A stretch of 64,000 nt of DNA from Lachnospiraceae bacterium (GCA_017516285.1 JAFXDD010000028.1:59566-123565), one strand, 5' to 3'. Counted from the stretch's first letter, positions 47,642 through 58,063 are shown. Translations and numbers: made by a program. The notes: generated by a model not told the origin, from the letters alone.

Positions 47642-49324
47642 CTATCCTATTAACACCTGCTTTCCTTCAAAAGCAAAGCCATATTTACGTATTCTTTCCA
47701 CTGAAATCCCCTTTGCAATAAGTCCTGCTTCGTACTGCTTTTCCTCTATCTGCTTCAGAGCATTCTGCAAGGTTTCCTCCAAGCTGTTCTCACGCTTTTT
47801 ACGTACCTTAAACTCGATAATAATAGCATCATCCTGCTCAGACAATGGCTCCAGAACGATATCATATCTGCCGAATCCACTCTCTCTGTTAGATGTTATC
47901 ACATAACGCCTCTTTAAATCTACCATGAGCCCCAGCACAAAACCGTGGTAAAAACGCTCCGGTTCAGAGTATCCATTTGAACGTGCCCCTGCATCAAAAA
48001 AGCTGAAGGTCTGTAACGCCACCTTATTCATATATTCATTCATAGCGTCTATATCGTCCATCATCAATGCCTTTATGAATAAATTATATGCTGATACAGA
48101 ACCGGAAAACCAGCCTGCAATCATTCCCTCAAACATCAGACGCACTTCCTTATTGGTCAAAGCCAGCTCATACTCCGGCCAACCTATTTCCAGATTCAAC
48201 GAATACCTGACTACCTTCAAATAACCGCATGCCAATAAAAGACTCCAAATAGCACTGATATTCTGATCCAACTGATTGTACACAATCTGCTCATCAATTT
48301 GTGTACGAAGAACTTTGCCTTCCAACAAATCCTCCATGACCGTCTTTATCTCCGGCTCTCCCTCGCGGATTAGCTTACCTATCAGACTATTAGAGCTGGT
48401 GTTCGCCCAGTAGGTTTTTAATTTGCCACCTGTATCCAGATAATTCAAGATAGACCATGGATTATAGATTTCTCCCGTATCTCCAAAAACAAATCCATCA
48501 TACCAGCTTTTTACTGTTTCTTTATCTGTAAGATTACATTCATCCATGGCAGCAAATACTTCTTCTTCCGTAAAACCAAAACAGTCTGCATATTCACTAC
48601 ATGTAGTGGTAACAACTTTCAGATGATTCAAATCAGAGAAGATGGACTCCTTACTTTCTCTGGTAATGCCTGTCATAATCGCCCGCTCCAGAAAAGGATT
48701 GGTCTTGAAGGTGGCATTAAACATGCTTCTGGTAAAAGCCACCAATTCCTCCCAATAACCATCCACATAGGCTTCCTGCATTGGCGTATCGTACTCATCC
48801 AGTAAAATAATAACCTTTTTGCCGTAATATCTGGAAAGAAAACCTGCCAGCTTATGGAGAGAAAAGGTTGCCACCACCTCCGGCATATCTACTGTAATCT
48901 CCTGAAAATACTTTTTATCTGCCGCAGTCAGCAAATCACTCTCTATTAAAAATTGGTTTTTCGCATACAACTCTGTAATCAACTGACATATGCGACATTT
49001 GGTAGCTTCGTAGGTCTTCTCCTTTACATTTGCAAAGGAAAGACTAATAACCGGATAAGTGCCCTGAATTGCACGATATTCCTCCTCCTGCCAAATTTTC
49101 AGTCTTTCAAACAAATCTCCTCTTCCGGCATACTCCACGGAGAAAAACTGCTCCACCATACTCATGGTCAAAGTTTTCCCAAAACGACGCGGTCGGGTAA
49201 TCAGAGTAACAGAGTCTCCGCTTTCCCACCATTCCTTAAGAAAACAGGTTTTATCCACATAAAAATAGTTGTTTTCAATTATCTCATTGAAATTTTGTAT
49301 ACCGATTGCTACATTTCTTCCCAT
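47642..49324 (-). CDS. AAA-ATPase-like protein with C-terminal PD-(D/E)XK-type nuclease (DUF1703)
   Basis: 560 aa. N-terminal AAA-ATPase-like domain (PF09820): NFNEIIENNYFYVDKTCFLK, Walker A-type RPRRFGKTLTMS near 45-57 and Walker B ILLDEYDTPM near 170-180. C-terminal DUF1703, a PD-(D/E)XK nuclease fold: GRYDIVLEPLSEQDDAIIIE followed by FKVRKKRE near 490-510. Common and multi-copy in gut Bacteroides and Clostridia; function untested but defence or mobile-element links have been suggested. Single gene, own unit. Confidence 0.88.
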   Translation of the reverse strand: MGRNVAIGIQNFNEIIENNYFYVDKTCFLKEWWESGDSVTLITRPRRFGKTLTMSMVEQFFSVEYAGRGDLFERLKIWQEEEYRAIQGTYPVISLSFANVKEKTYEATKCRICQLITELYAKNQFLIESDLLTAADKKYFQEITVDMPEVVATFSLHKLAGFLSRYYGKKVIILLDEYDTPMQEAYVDGYWEELVAFTRSMFNATFKTNPFLERAIMTGITRESKESIFSDLNHLKVVTTTCSEYADCFGFTEEEVFAAMDECNLTDKETVKSWYDGFVFGDTGEIYNPWSILNYLDTGGKLKTYWANTSSNSLIGKLIREGEPEIKTVMEDLLEGKVLRTQIDEQIVYNQLDQNISAIWSLLLACGYLKVVRYSLNLEIGWPEYELALTNKEVRLMFEGMIAGWFSGSVSAYNLFIKALMMDDIDAMNEYMNKVALQTFSFFDAGARSNGYSEPERFYHGFVLGLMVDLKRRYVITSNRESGFGRYDIVLEPLSEQDDAIIIEFKVRKKRENSLEETLQNALKQIEEKQYEAGLIAKGISVERIRKYGFAFEGKQVLIG

Positions 49325-49339
49325 GAAATCATCTCCTGA

Positions 49340-50827
49340 TTACACCCTAAAGCAGCTGCCGCCTACAAACTCTCTACATACACTGTTACTTGGCAGGCTT
49401 TCGCTGCTGACACCCAGGAAGTAATCGAGGAACTTAAGCAGGCGCTCCGCCTCCGGGTATGCCGGATCATCCGGCGTTACATGGAATAAAAGCGGCTCTG
49501 CAAACTGCTTTAGCACTGCCAGCTCGTAAATCAGTACAGAGTTAAACATAACATCTGCCTGCTCCTGGAATGGAAAGATATTTTCCTCTTCACCACGGCG
49601 CACACTCGGCCACATTTGAATGGTCTGGGATGCATTCTGACCTCGGGTGCGTGCATCTCGCACAATACGGCGAAGTAATCGATTATCCGTGGAAGGAATA
49701 CGATTATGCTCGTCAATATTTAAGCTGGTCAATGCGCTGATGTAAATTTTGAACTTGCTCTCTACAGGCAAGGAATAAGATAATTTATCATTCAAGCCGT
49801 GAATCCCTTCAATAACCAGCAAATCCTCTGCGCCCAGCTTCAGTCTGTGGCCGTTATATTCTCTGCGGCCGGTCTTGAAATTATAGTGCGGTATTTCCAC
49901 CTCTTTGCCGCTTAGCAAATCAATCATGTCCTTATTAAACTGCTCCACGTCAATGGCTTCCAGACATTCAAAATTCGGTTTACCCTCTGCATCAAGGGGT
50001 GTGTCTGCACGATTTACAAAGTAATCATCCAATGCAATAGGATGCGGGATCTTGCCCTGTGTACGCAGCTGAATAGACAGTCTGTGACTGAAGGTAGTCT
50101 TACCGGAACTGGTAGGTCCTGCAATCATAATAAACTTGACGCCTTCACGAGCCGTAATCATTTTGGCAATCTCGCCAATCTTGCGCTCCATTTCCGCTTC
50201 CTGCACCAAAATCATGTCACTAATATCACCGGCACAGATGCTGTCATTCAAATCTCCGATATTTTCAATACCAATCTGACGACTCCATGCATGGCCCTCC
50301 TCCAGAGTCTTTCTAAGTAACGGTCTGTTCTTAAATTCAGGCAACGTATTCAAATCCTCAGCTAACGGCAGTACAAAGTAAAAGCCCCCCTGCTCAGGAA
50401 TCAGTTCAAACAACTGCACTTCTGAAACATCATTGAGACACGGACCATAAAAATAGTCATAGTACCCATCCAGATAACACAGGTTCAGACCATTGCTTCG
50501 TCTGTAACGGAATAATTTGGCCTTTGCTTCCATACCATGCGCCTTAATAAGGTCCATGGCCTTATCCTTACTAAAAATCTGATTAATAACCGGCTTGCCT
50601 TCCTTACTAAGCTCCAGCATCCTTTCCTTAATCTGCAGTAAAACCTCCTCGCCTAAATCTGCCATACCCTTGGCTCGTACAAAATATGCATGGGCAATGG
50701 TATATTCTACGATGCAATTCCATGCAGCCTTTTCTCCCAACACATCAGAAATTGCTTTACATAAAAGCATAATAGCGGTACGTGTATACGCCCGATAATA
50801 CACCTGATCTACCTTTCTTTTTTCCAT
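49340..50827 (-). CDS. Nucleoside (uridine-type) kinase with an N-terminal tRNA_SAD-like domain
   Basis: 495 aa. The C-terminal half is a uridine kinase/phosphoribulokinase-like P-loop enzyme: IAGPTSSGKTTFSH at about 235-248, then ALDDYFVNRADTP and VIEGIHGLND. The first 200 residues resemble the editing-type domain of threonyl-tRNA synthetases (YYDYFYGPCLNDV). In other Clostridia a TGS domain precedes it; that part is missing here. Phosphorylates a nucleoside, most likely uridine. Starts 12 bp after nif3-like gene. Confidence 0.85.
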   Translation of the reverse strand: MEKRKVDQVYYRAYTRTAIMLLCKAISDVLGEKAAWNCIVEYTIAHAYFVRAKGMADLGEEVLLQIKERMLELSKEGKPVINQIFSKDKAMDLIKAHGMEAKAKLFRYRRSNGLNLCYLDGYYDYFYGPCLNDVSEVQLFELIPEQGGFYFVLPLAEDLNTLPEFKNRPLLRKTLEEGHAWSRQIGIENIGDLNDSICAGDISDMILVQEAEMERKIGEIAKMITAREGVKFIMIAGPTSSGKTTFSHRLSIQLRTQGKIPHPIALDDYFVNRADTPLDAEGKPNFECLEAIDVEQFNKDMIDLLSGKEVEIPHYNFKTGRREYNGHRLKLGAEDLLVIEGIHGLNDKLSYSLPVESKFKIYISALTSLNIDEHNRIPSTDNRLLRRIVRDARTRGQNASQTIQMWPSVRRGEEENIFPFQEQADVMFNSVLIYELAVLKQFAEPLLFHVTPDDPAYPEAERLLKFLDYFLGVSSESLPSNSVCREFVGGSCFRV

Positions 50828-50839
50828 ATGGCCTCCTTT

Positions 50840-51625
50840 CTAGAACATCCAATAAGGCTCCTCTTCCATAGCCTTCATTACTTTACATTCCGGCATTATT
50901 TTGGAAAAATAATCATATATATACGGCACAAAAAGCTTTTCCACTCCATAATGACCTGCATCAATTACGCAAATTCCCTGTGCCACCAGATCGATGCCGG
51001 TGTGATGGTCAATATCTCCCGTAATATATACATCCACTCCACTTTTTAACACGTCCTTTATCAGGCTTTTGCCTGAGCCCGGACAAACTGCCACCTCGCA
51101 GCACAATGTTTCCGGTTCTCCAAATACTCTGACACTTGGCACCTGAAAAGCCTCCTTGGTAAGCGCTGCAACTTCTTCCAGAGTCATGGCACCTTTTAAC
51201 TTCCCGGTGCGTCCTATACCCTCTGTAGCAATCTCATCTTCATAAGTAACCTGCAGCACCTCTGTGTCTAAAAGTTCCAAGCGCTCTGCTGCAGCATCTG
51301 CCATACCCATCACATCAAAATTAGTGTGCATAGCATATACACAAATATCTGCCTGAATCAAGTCTATCAGTCTGGTGCCGAACACATCATCGTTGGTAAT
51401 TCGCTTTACACCTGAAAAAATAAGCGGGTGATGACTTACAATCATGCTGACACCTGCCTGAATAGCCTGACTGATTACCTTTTCTGTCACATCTACACAA
51501 AGCATGACGGTATCCACGACCTTTTCTCTGCGCCCCAATAACAGTCCCACGTTATCCCAACCTTCCGCAAAGCTGACAGGGGACAAATCCTCTAAGCATT
51601 GCATGACATCTTCACATGTAAACAT
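50840..51625 (-). CDS. Nif3-like dinuclear metal-binding hexameric protein
   Basis: 261 aa of the GTP cyclohydrolase I type 2/NIF3 family (B. subtilis YqfO). Metal-binding His/Asp motifs are visible: SMIVSHHPLIFSG, AMHTNFDVM, and DIDHHTGIDLVAQGICVIDA near the end. It lacks the long PII-like insertion present in YqfO, as in many Clostridia. Overlaps trmK by 34 bp, a conserved pairing. Biochemical role not settled. Confidence 0.9.
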   Translation of the reverse strand: MFTCEDVMQCLEDLSPVSFAEGWDNVGLLLGRREKVVDTVMLCVDVTEKVISQAIQAGVSMIVSHHPLIFSGVKRITNDDVFGTRLIDLIQADICVYAMHTNFDVMGMADAAAERLELLDTEVLQVTYEDEIATEGIGRTGKLKGAMTLEEVAALTKEAFQVPSVRVFGEPETLCCEVAVCPGSGKSLIKDVLKSGVDVYITGDIDHHTGIDLVAQGICVIDAGHYGVEKLFVPYIYDYFSKIMPECKVMKAMEEEPYWMF

Positions 51626-52317
51626 TTCATCACCTCAATTTCTTCTTTAAGTACCTTTAAACGCTTCCCGGCCTGCTCGCTAACTGCCTGTTTACTAAGG
51701 CATGCATACAGTTCTTCCTTCTGTTTCAGTGAAAAATCCAGATACTGCTTAAGCACCGGGTGCCCGTCACGTAATAATAATGGACCATAGGTGAGTGCCA
51801 CCTCATCCGGCACAGGCTCCTGACCCGGCTCTATATACATCATAGGATAATACTTACCTTCATCCGGTTCTTCCCCATCCTGCTCAAAAACCATGTCTTC
51901 CTTTACAATATGCCAGCCCATTTCATATATATGCCTGCGGACAAGATTAAGCTCTGATTGTGGCTGCAGTACAGCCCCCTTCATGTGGTCCATGACTTCT
52001 TTCCCCTCTGTCATAATATGAACCATCAGCCTGCCGCCCATACCTGCGCACAGGAAAGCATCTGCCTCTCCCGGGGTTACTTTACTGAGACCATCGGACA
52101 ACCGAAAATCCAGCTTATGGGTTACGCCATAAATCGCTGCATTTCGTTTGGCCTGTTCTAAAGGTCCGACATTTACATCCATGGCAATAACCTTCTCTGC
52201 AATCCCCCTTTTAATAAAGGTAATGGCCACATAGCCGTGGTCACAGCCCACATCGCATATAGTACCGCCGGGGGGCATCAAACTCACAACCCCTTGTAAT
52301 CTTTTTGAAAGCTCCAT
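51592..52317 (-). CDS. trmK: tRNA (adenine-22-N1)-methyltransferase
   Basis: 241 aa. SAM-binding motif CDVGCDHGYVAITFIKRG near residue 22-40, and the family block DAFLCAGMGGRLMVHIMTEG. Methylates A22 of tRNAs. Gene order rpoD-trmK-nif3 is widely conserved in Firmicutes. The ATG overlaps the rpoD stop by a base. Confidence 0.92.
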   Translation of the reverse strand: MELSKRLQGVVSLMPPGGTICDVGCDHGYVAITFIKRGIAEKVIAMDVNVGPLEQAKRNAAIYGVTHKLDFRLSDGLSKVTPGEADAFLCAGMGGRLMVHIMTEGKEVMDHMKGAVLQPQSELNLVRRHIYEMGWHIVKEDMVFEQDGEEPDEGKYYPMMYIEPGQEPVPDEVALTYGPLLLRDGHPVLKQYLDFSLKQKEELYACLSKQAVSEQAGKRLKVLKEEIEVMKCLHVKMSCNA

Positions 52318-53441
52318 TAGTCTAAATAATCCTTTAACTTGCGGCTGCGGCTTGGGTGACGAAGCTTACGCAAAGCCTTTGCCTCAATCTGTCTGATACG
52401 CTCACGAGTAACCTTGAATTCCTTGCCTACCTCTTCCAGTGTACGTGCCTTACCGTCATCCAGTCCGAAACGAAGACGTAAGACCTTCTGTTCACGTTCT
52501 GTCAACGTTTGTAATACTTCCTGCAGTTGCTCCTTTAATAAGGTATTGGCTGCCGCCTCTGCCGGCACAGGAACATTATCATCCTGAATAAAGTCTCCTA
52601 AATGGCTGTCTTCCTCTTCTCCGATAGGAGTCTCCAAGGACACCGGCTCCTGACTGATTTTGATGATTTCACGTACACGCTCTACAGGCATGTCCATCAG
52701 CTCTGAAATTTCCTCCGGACTCGGCTCACGACCTAACTCCTGCAAAAGCTGACGGCTGACACGTATCAGCTTATTAATCGTCTCAACCATATGCACCGGA
52801 ATACGGATGGTACGTGCCTGGTCTGCAATAGCTCTGGTTATGGCCTGACGAATCCACCATGTGGCATAAGTAGAGAATTTGTATCCCTTGCGATAATCAA
52901 ATTTTTCTACAGCCTTAATAAGACCCAGATTTCCTTCCTGAATCAAGTCTAAGAAAAGCATACCACGCCCTACATAGCGCTTGGCAATGCTGACAACCAA
53001 TCGCAGATTGGCCTCCGCCAGACGCTTTCTGGCATCCAAATCCCCCTCTTCCATTCGTCTGGCAAGCTCAATTTCCTCCTCTGCACTCAAAAGAGGTACC
53101 TTACCAATCTCCTTTAAATACATTCTGACAGGGTCCTCGATGCTGACACCGTCCGGAACGGTCAAATCAATATTCTCAAGATCCAGCTCCTCTCCTTCAC
53201 TTAATAATATATCATCATCAAGAGGAAGCAGATCATCGTCTTCTGAAATACGTAAGACATCTATGCCTGTTTTTTCTAAGGTAGTAACCAACCTGTCAAT
53301 CTGATCAGGCGTAAGCTTGAGCTCTGCCATAAATTCAACTACTTCACTATATTCTAAGGTTTTATTTTTCTTTGATTTGCCTAATGCTAAAAGGCCCTTT
53401 ACCTTTTCCTCGTATTTTGCCATTGTATTCTCGTCCATCAT
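52317..53441 (-). CDS. rpoD: RNA polymerase sigma factor RpoD (SigA)
   Basis: 374 aa housekeeping sigma factor. Region 1.2 ([20 protein letters not shown]), region 2 with the -10-reading segment ([20 protein letters not shown]), region 3, and region 4 with helix-turn-helix ([20 protein letters not shown]) are all complete. A short region 1.1 is present, as usual in Clostridia. The acidic stretch before region 1.2 ([19 protein letters not shown]) is of the usual kind. It follows dnaG, 33 bp away, in the macromolecular-synthesis operon. Confidence 0.97.
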   Translation of the reverse strand: MMDENTMAKYEEKVKGLLALGKSKKNKTLEYSEVVEFMAELKLTPDQIDRLVTTLEKTGIDVLRISEDDDLLPLDDDILLSEGEELDLENIDLTVPDGVSIEDPVRMYLKEIGKVPLLSAEEEIELARRMEEGDLDARKRLAEANLRLVVSIAKRYVGRGMLFLDLIQEGNLGLIKAVEKFDYRKGYKFSTYATWWIRQAITRAIADQARTIRIPVHMVETINKLIRVSRQLLQELGREPSPEEISELMDMPVERVREIIKISQEPVSLETPIGEEEDSHLGDFIQDDNVPVPAEAAANTLLKEQLQEVLQTLTEREQKVLRLRFGLDDGKARTLEEVGKEFKVTRERIRQIEAKALRKLRHPSRSRKLKDYLD

Positions 53442-53474
53442 GGTTCCATCCTTCCATTATTAAGTAGTATGAGC

Positions 53475-55247
53475 CTAAGAAAGTAAAATATGTACTTTCG
53501 CAAGCTCTTCTAACGCTCTTTTTCCGTCAATAACCTGCTGTAAAGCATTTACATCAGATCCCAGCTTGCCTGTATAGTACTCATAACTGTTTTTCTTCAC
53601 TGCATACACAATATCACGCAGTGCTTTTTCCTTGTCTTGTTTGGTCTCTATGCCCTCTAACTTGGTATGGAACATAGATGCCACTTCACGCTGCTCTTCC
53701 TCTTCCGTAAATTGTGAGAGTATGCCCGCCGGATTATAATTGCCCACGCTTAAGTCCTTAAAAAGCATATCAGCAACTCGTCCGTAAAGCTCTTCGGTAA
53801 AATCCGAAGGCTTGATATATTTGGAAATTTGCTTATAAATATCAGGCTCGTCCGTAATCCAGGTCAGAAGCATACGCTGGGTACGCTTTTTGTGGTCCTC
53901 TACCGTCTGACGCTTCTGAATACCACTCTTTGGTCTCTCCACAGGCTTAGCTCCTCCGGTCTGGGCAGCATACTGATTCACAAGCTTACGTAGATTGTCT
54001 GCTCCGATAAAATACTCTCTGGCTACGGCCTGAATATAATTTTCCCGTTCCAATTCAATCTCAAATCCGCACAGCCTACGGGCAATTTCCTTGTGGAACG
54101 CGCTCTGCCCCTGAGGATCCTCCATATTATACTCTCGCTTCAGCATACGTATTTCAAACATAAAACTGTTTTCTGCCTGTCTGATACGTTCCTCAAAGGC
54201 TTCTTTGCCCAGGTTTTTCATAAATTCATCCGGGTCCTTATATGGCTCCAAATTAATGATTTTACCTGTAAGCCCGGCTTCCTTTAATATTTCCAGGGCT
54301 CTCAGCGCTGCCTTTACTCCGGCACCGTCACTGTCGTAGCTAAGCAATACTTCGTCTGTGTAACGCCTGAGTAAATTGGCCTGTCCGGAAGTAAACGCTG
54401 TACCAAGACTGGCCACTGCCTGCGTAAAGCCTGCCTGATGCATAGCGATAACATCCATGTAACCTTCACAAAGAATAAAACTCCCTGCTCTGCTAGTACG
54501 TGCAAAATTCAGTCCATACAGATTGCGGCTTTTATCAAAAACCATAGTTTCCGGGCTGTTTAAGTACTTGGGCGTACCATCCCCCATAACACGCCCACCA
54601 AAGCCGATAACCTTGTGGTTAATATCCTGTATTGGGAAAATCACACGATTCCAGAACTTATCATGCAAACCAAAACGCTCATCAAAGGCTGAAATACCGG
54701 CTTCTACCAACAAATCATCACTATAACCCTTGCTTTTTAGATACATAGTCAAGTCATTCGGTGTCTTTAGTGCATAACCCAGGCCAAACTTTTTCATGGT
54801 TTCTTCGCTAAGCTGCCTGTTCACAAAGTAATCACGTCCCTGCTTTCCCTTATCGGTACGTAGCTGATAATAAAAATACCTGGCCGCTTCTTTGTTAATC
54901 TCCAAAAGCTTGGCCTTTTGGGACTGCTTTTCCTTGGCCTCTGCAGAAAATTCCACCTCCGGCAGTGCTATACCTGCCCTCTCTGCCAGAAGCTTCACAG
55001 CCTCCGGAAAAGTATAATTTTCATAATTCATAATGAAGCTTATAACATTGCCCCCCGCTCCGCAGCCAAAGCAATAATAAATCTGCTTATAACCGGATAC
55101 GGAAAAGGACGGGCTTTTTTCATTATGGAAAGGACATAGCCCAAAATAAGAGCTGCCCTTTTTTTGTATTTTGACATAGCTGCCAATCACGTCAACTATG
55201 TCGTTTTTGGTCCTAACCTCTTCTATAACTTCATCAGGATAATACAT
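53475..55247 (-). CDS. dnaG: DNA primase
   Basis: 590 aa. CHC2 zinc finger CPFHNEKSPSFSV with CFGCGAGG at residues 38-65. The primase core with TOPRIM: ILCEGYMDVIAMHQAG near 255-270 and LSYDSDGAG near 305. The C-terminal DnaB-binding helices follow. It makes RNA primers for replication. It lies between dgt and rpoD, a conserved arrangement. Confidence 0.96.
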   Translation of the reverse strand: MYYPDEVIEEVRTKNDIVDVIGSYVKIQKKGSSYFGLCPFHNEKSPSFSVSGYKQIYYCFGCGAGGNVISFIMNYENYTFPEAVKLLAERAGIALPEVEFSAEAKEKQSQKAKLLEINKEAARYFYYQLRTDKGKQGRDYFVNRQLSEETMKKFGLGYALKTPNDLTMYLKSKGYSDDLLVEAGISAFDERFGLHDKFWNRVIFPIQDINHKVIGFGGRVMGDGTPKYLNSPETMVFDKSRNLYGLNFARTSRAGSFILCEGYMDVIAMHQAGFTQAVASLGTAFTSGQANLLRRYTDEVLLSYDSDGAGVKAALRALEILKEAGLTGKIINLEPYKDPDEFMKNLGKEAFEERIRQAENSFMFEIRMLKREYNMEDPQGQSAFHKEIARRLCGFEIELERENYIQAVAREYFIGADNLRKLVNQYAAQTGGAKPVERPKSGIQKRQTVEDHKKRTQRMLLTWITDEPDIYKQISKYIKPSDFTEELYGRVADMLFKDLSVGNYNPAGILSQFTEEEEQREVASMFHTKLEGIETKQDKEKALRDIVYAVKKNSYEYYTGKLGSDVNALQQVIDGKRALEELAKVHILLS

Positions 55248-55268
55248 GAAATCCTTCCTTTTCTAATG

Positions 55269-56285
55269 TTAACCCTGCCAGGACTTTGGTACATAAAAGG
55301 ACTCAAAGGTGGCAATTACAAACTTATCACTCATAGAAGCAATATAATCACATATTGCAACCTCCCTCGGTGTCCCCATGTCTACCAGTTTCAGATAGTC
55401 CTTTGGCAGTAAATCTATACGTGTTAAATAATATTGATACAAGGTCTCAATCAGGCGGACAGCCTTGACCTCCTCTGCCTTTACCGCTTCATTCTCATAC
55501 ACTTCTATAAACAGAAACTTGCGCAGCTTCATCATGGCATTCCACACATCCTCTGACATTATAATATCCGGCTGCCCCTGAGAATGGGTCACAATGTCAT
55601 GTATCATGTGGTTCAGACGTTCCTTGCAGGTCTCACCCAGCACCTGTCTGATTTCTGCCGGTACGTCACTTTCCTTTAATATATTGCCACGGATAGCATC
55701 GTCCATATCATGATGTATGTAAGCCATTTTGTCAGAAAGACGTACAATCTTGCCCTCTAACGTAGCCGGCATACCGGCTGTCTGATGATTGCGAATACCG
55801 TCCCTGACCTCATAGCTTAAATTCAGCCCCTTGCCGTCCTTTTCCAAAACCTCTACCAGACGCACGCTCTGCTCACTGTGCTCAAATGGATATGGACAGA
55901 CATTATTTAATGCCCTTTCACCGGCATGACCAAAAGGAGTGTGCCCCAAATCATGCCCTAAAGCAATGGCTTCTACTAAATCCTCATTCAGACGAAGCGC
56001 CTTAGCAATAGTGCGGGCATTCTGACTAACCTCCAGGGTATGGGTCAGACGGGTGCGGTAATGGTCACCGTTGGGTGTCAAAAAAACCTGGGTCTTGTCC
56101 TTTAAACGCCTGAATGCCTTACAATGCAGGATACGATCCCTGTCCCTTTGATAAATCGGTCTGATATCACAGGGCTGCTCGTAGCGATCCCTGCCCTTGC
56201 TCTTACAGCTTAAGGCCGCAAAGGGACTTAAATACTGACTTTCCCACGCTTCCTGACTTTCTCGAATTAGCTTGTGCTCCAACAT
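55269..56285 (-). CDS. dgt: dGTP triphosphohydrolase
   Basis: 338 aa HD-domain dNTPase. Motifs RTRLTHTLEVSQNARTIAKA (His), ALGHDLGHTPFGHAGE (HD), and a later DKMAYIHHDMDD. Removes triphosphate from dGTP and adjusts dNTP pools. Lies directly before dnaG; the dgt-dnaG-rpoD order is common in Clostridia. Length normal. Confidence 0.93.
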   Translation of the reverse strand: MLEHKLIRESQEAWESQYLSPFAALSCKSKGRDRYEQPCDIRPIYQRDRDRILHCKAFRRLKDKTQVFLTPNGDHYRTRLTHTLEVSQNARTIAKALRLNEDLVEAIALGHDLGHTPFGHAGERALNNVCPYPFEHSEQSVRLVEVLEKDGKGLNLSYEVRDGIRNHQTAGMPATLEGKIVRLSDKMAYIHHDMDDAIRGNILKESDVPAEIRQVLGETCKERLNHMIHDIVTHSQGQPDIIMSEDVWNAMMKLRKFLFIEVYENEAVKAEEVKAVRLIETLYQYYLTRIDLLPKDYLKLVDMGTPREVAICDYIASMSDKFVIATFESFYVPKSWQG

Positions 56286-56384
56286 TTAGAAAACACCTCC
56301 CTGCCCAAAACAGATACCTGTACTGCTCCTTAATTAAAGTGCTATATGATATATATTCTGTGGCAACACCCCAAAATCCTTTTT

Positions 56385-57080
56385 TTATCCCACAAATCCT
56401 ATCACAATAGGAACAAAAATTACAGTCAATATACCGGTTACCACAATAGCAAGACTGCTCATTGCGCCCTGAACTTCACCGATTTCAAGAGCCTTGCTGG
56501 TACCGATAGCATGAGAAGCGCTACCCATGCCAAGGCCAAAGGCAATAGGATTCTTGACCCTTATCAGCTTTAAAACAGTAGGACCTACTACCGGCCCCAT
56601 AATACCTGCCACCACAACACCGATTACTGTCACACCCTGAATACCATTCATCTCTGAGGTAATTCCCAAAGCAATGGCTGTGGTCACACTCTTACCCATC
56701 AGGGAATTACGCAACACTTCATCTACATTTAAAATCTTTGCCAAAATAATCATCGTTGCCGCATGGGCTACAACACCACAGCTGATACCAATAAAAACAG
56801 CAGCAATATTTTCCTTTAGAATGCGAAGCTGACGGTAAAGCGGCACTGCCAGACATACAGTCAGCGGCGTCAGAAAATTACCAATAAGCTTTGCCCCCTG
56901 CTCATAGGTTTCATAAGGAATACCTGTAACAGTCAATATAAGCATAATAGAAAATATAGTGATTAATAAAGGATTGAAAACCGGAAGCGGCCACTTCTTT
57001 TGAAGCTTTGCTGCCAGCTGATACATAAAAATCGTTAAAAATACTCCAAAAAAGATAGAATTAGCAAAATACTCCTGCAT
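56385..57080 (-). CDS. lrgB: LrgB/CidB-type membrane protein
   Basis: 231 aa with about seven membrane segments. Family landmarks: LLGNFLTPLTVCLAVPLY-type region, GKSVTTAIALGITSEMNGIQ, and GLGMGSASHAIGTSKALEIG. Works with LrgA as a holin-like or pyruvate/metabolite transport pair. Directly after lrgA, no gap. Confidence 0.92.
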   Translation of the reverse strand: MQEYFANSIFFGVFLTIFMYQLAAKLQKKWPLPVFNPLLITIFSIMLILTVTGIPYETYEQGAKLIGNFLTPLTVCLAVPLYRQLRILKENIAAVFIGISCGVVAHAATMIILAKILNVDEVLRNSLMGKSVTTAIALGITSEMNGIQGVTVIGVVVAGIMGPVVGPTVLKLIRVKNPIAFGLGMGSASHAIGTSKALEIGEVQGAMSSLAIVVTGILTVIFVPIVIGFVG

Positions 57081-57443
57081 TTATCTGGCCTCCTTTTTCT
57101 CTTTAAATTTAATTACCAGCTGCGCTACGGAGCCTGTCACTACCATAACCACAATTGTGGATGCCACACACATCAAGAGTAACTGCACCACACTGCCCTT
57201 CATTACATCAAAACTGTTCATCAGCCCTACAGAAGACGGCACAAAGAAAATGCCCATCATGCTAATCATAAAATCAGCAGTTTCCTCCACCATATCCAGC
57301 TTTACAACCTTGGTCATCAATAAAATTACCATAAGCACCAAACCATATACACTTGCCGGAATAGGGAAAGGCAAAAGTGCATATAACAGCTCACCGGCAA
57401 AGCTTACACCGGCGATAATTCCAAATTGTTTAAAATATTTCAT
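57081..57443 (-). CDS. lrgA: LrgA/CidA-type membrane protein
   Basis: 120 aa with four membrane segments: GELLYALLPFPIPASVYGLV, MISMMGIFFVPSSVGLMNSF, and others. Holin-like partner of LrgB. In a two-gene operon with an extended -10 promoter (57,480-57,488). Confidence 0.9.
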   Translation of the reverse strand: MKYFKQFGIIAGVSFAGELLYALLPFPIPASVYGLVLMVILLMTKVVKLDMVEETADFMISMMGIFFVPSSVGLMNSFDVMKGSVVQLLLMCVASTIVVMVVTGSVAQLVIKFKEKKEAR

Positions 57444-57479
57444 ATTTTAAGCTCCTATCATTTCAAAAATAGTTATACT

Positions 57480-57488
57480 ATTATACCA
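57480..57488 (-). promoter_or_regulatory. Extended -10 promoter of lrgAB
   Basis: Minus strand TGGTATAAT at 57,488-57,480: consensus TATAAT with the upstream TG. No good -35 is present at 17 bp. Spacing to the lrgA start is about 37 bp. Confidence 0.55.
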
Positions 57489-57559
57489 TAGCACTTTCCG
57501 AGGATTTTTTCAATGGTCTGCATTGCATAATTTCTCTTTCTGACACATAAAATACAACC

Positions 57560-58063
57560 ATGAATGATCTGAAACGTTACACCATTAAAGGCATTATATT
57601 TGTTATTATTACAGGCGCACTGGCTCACTTTGTTTACGAATGGACCGGTGATAACTTTATTATTGGTTTTCTGTTCCCAATTAATGAATCCGTATGGGAA
57701 CATATGAAGCTGTGCTTTTTTCCTATGCTCCTCTATTCCTTTTATATGGATTATAAACTGGCGGATGACTATCCATGCATCACCTCTTCAGCCATGTTTG
57801 GAGTTCTGCTAAGTACTTTTCTTGTACCGGTGCTTTTTTATACCTACTCCGGAATTTTAGGATACACCATTACCTTTTTTGACATTGGCACATTTATCGT
57901 AAGTGTCCTGCTATCCTTCCTGGCAGTTTACAAACTTACACTGACTTGTAAATTAGAAACCTACGAGCCGCTTCTTAGGGCACTGATCCTGATAGTCGCA
58001 ATATGCTTTTTTATATTTACCTATTGGCCGCTTGATATTGGGATTTTTGAGGAACCCACATAG
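57560..58063 (+). CDS. DUF6512-type membrane protein
   Basis: 167 aa with five membrane segments (IIFVIITGALAHFVYEW, SSAMFGVLLSTFLVPVLFY, and others). The motif FLFPINESVWEHMKLCFFP is the hallmark of the DUF6512 family in Clostridia; function unknown. No ribosome site precedes the ATG. A possible promoter (TTGCAT at 57,523 and TAAAAT at 57,548, 19-bp spacer) would start transcription within a base or two of the ATG, so the mRNA may be leaderless. Confidence 0.8.
   Translation: MNDLKRYTIKGIIFVIITGALAHFVYEWTGDNFIIGFLFPINESVWEHMKLCFFPMLLYSFYMDYKLADDYPCITSSAMFGVLLSTFLVPVLFYTYSGILGYTITFFDIGTFIVSVLLSFLAVYKLTLTCKLETYEPLLRALILIVAICFFIFTYWPLDIGIFEEPT

Noticed and set aside
53442..53474. Own promoter for rpoD
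   Set aside because: The 33-bp gap after dnaG has no promoter-like pair; internal promoters cannot be judged by eye.
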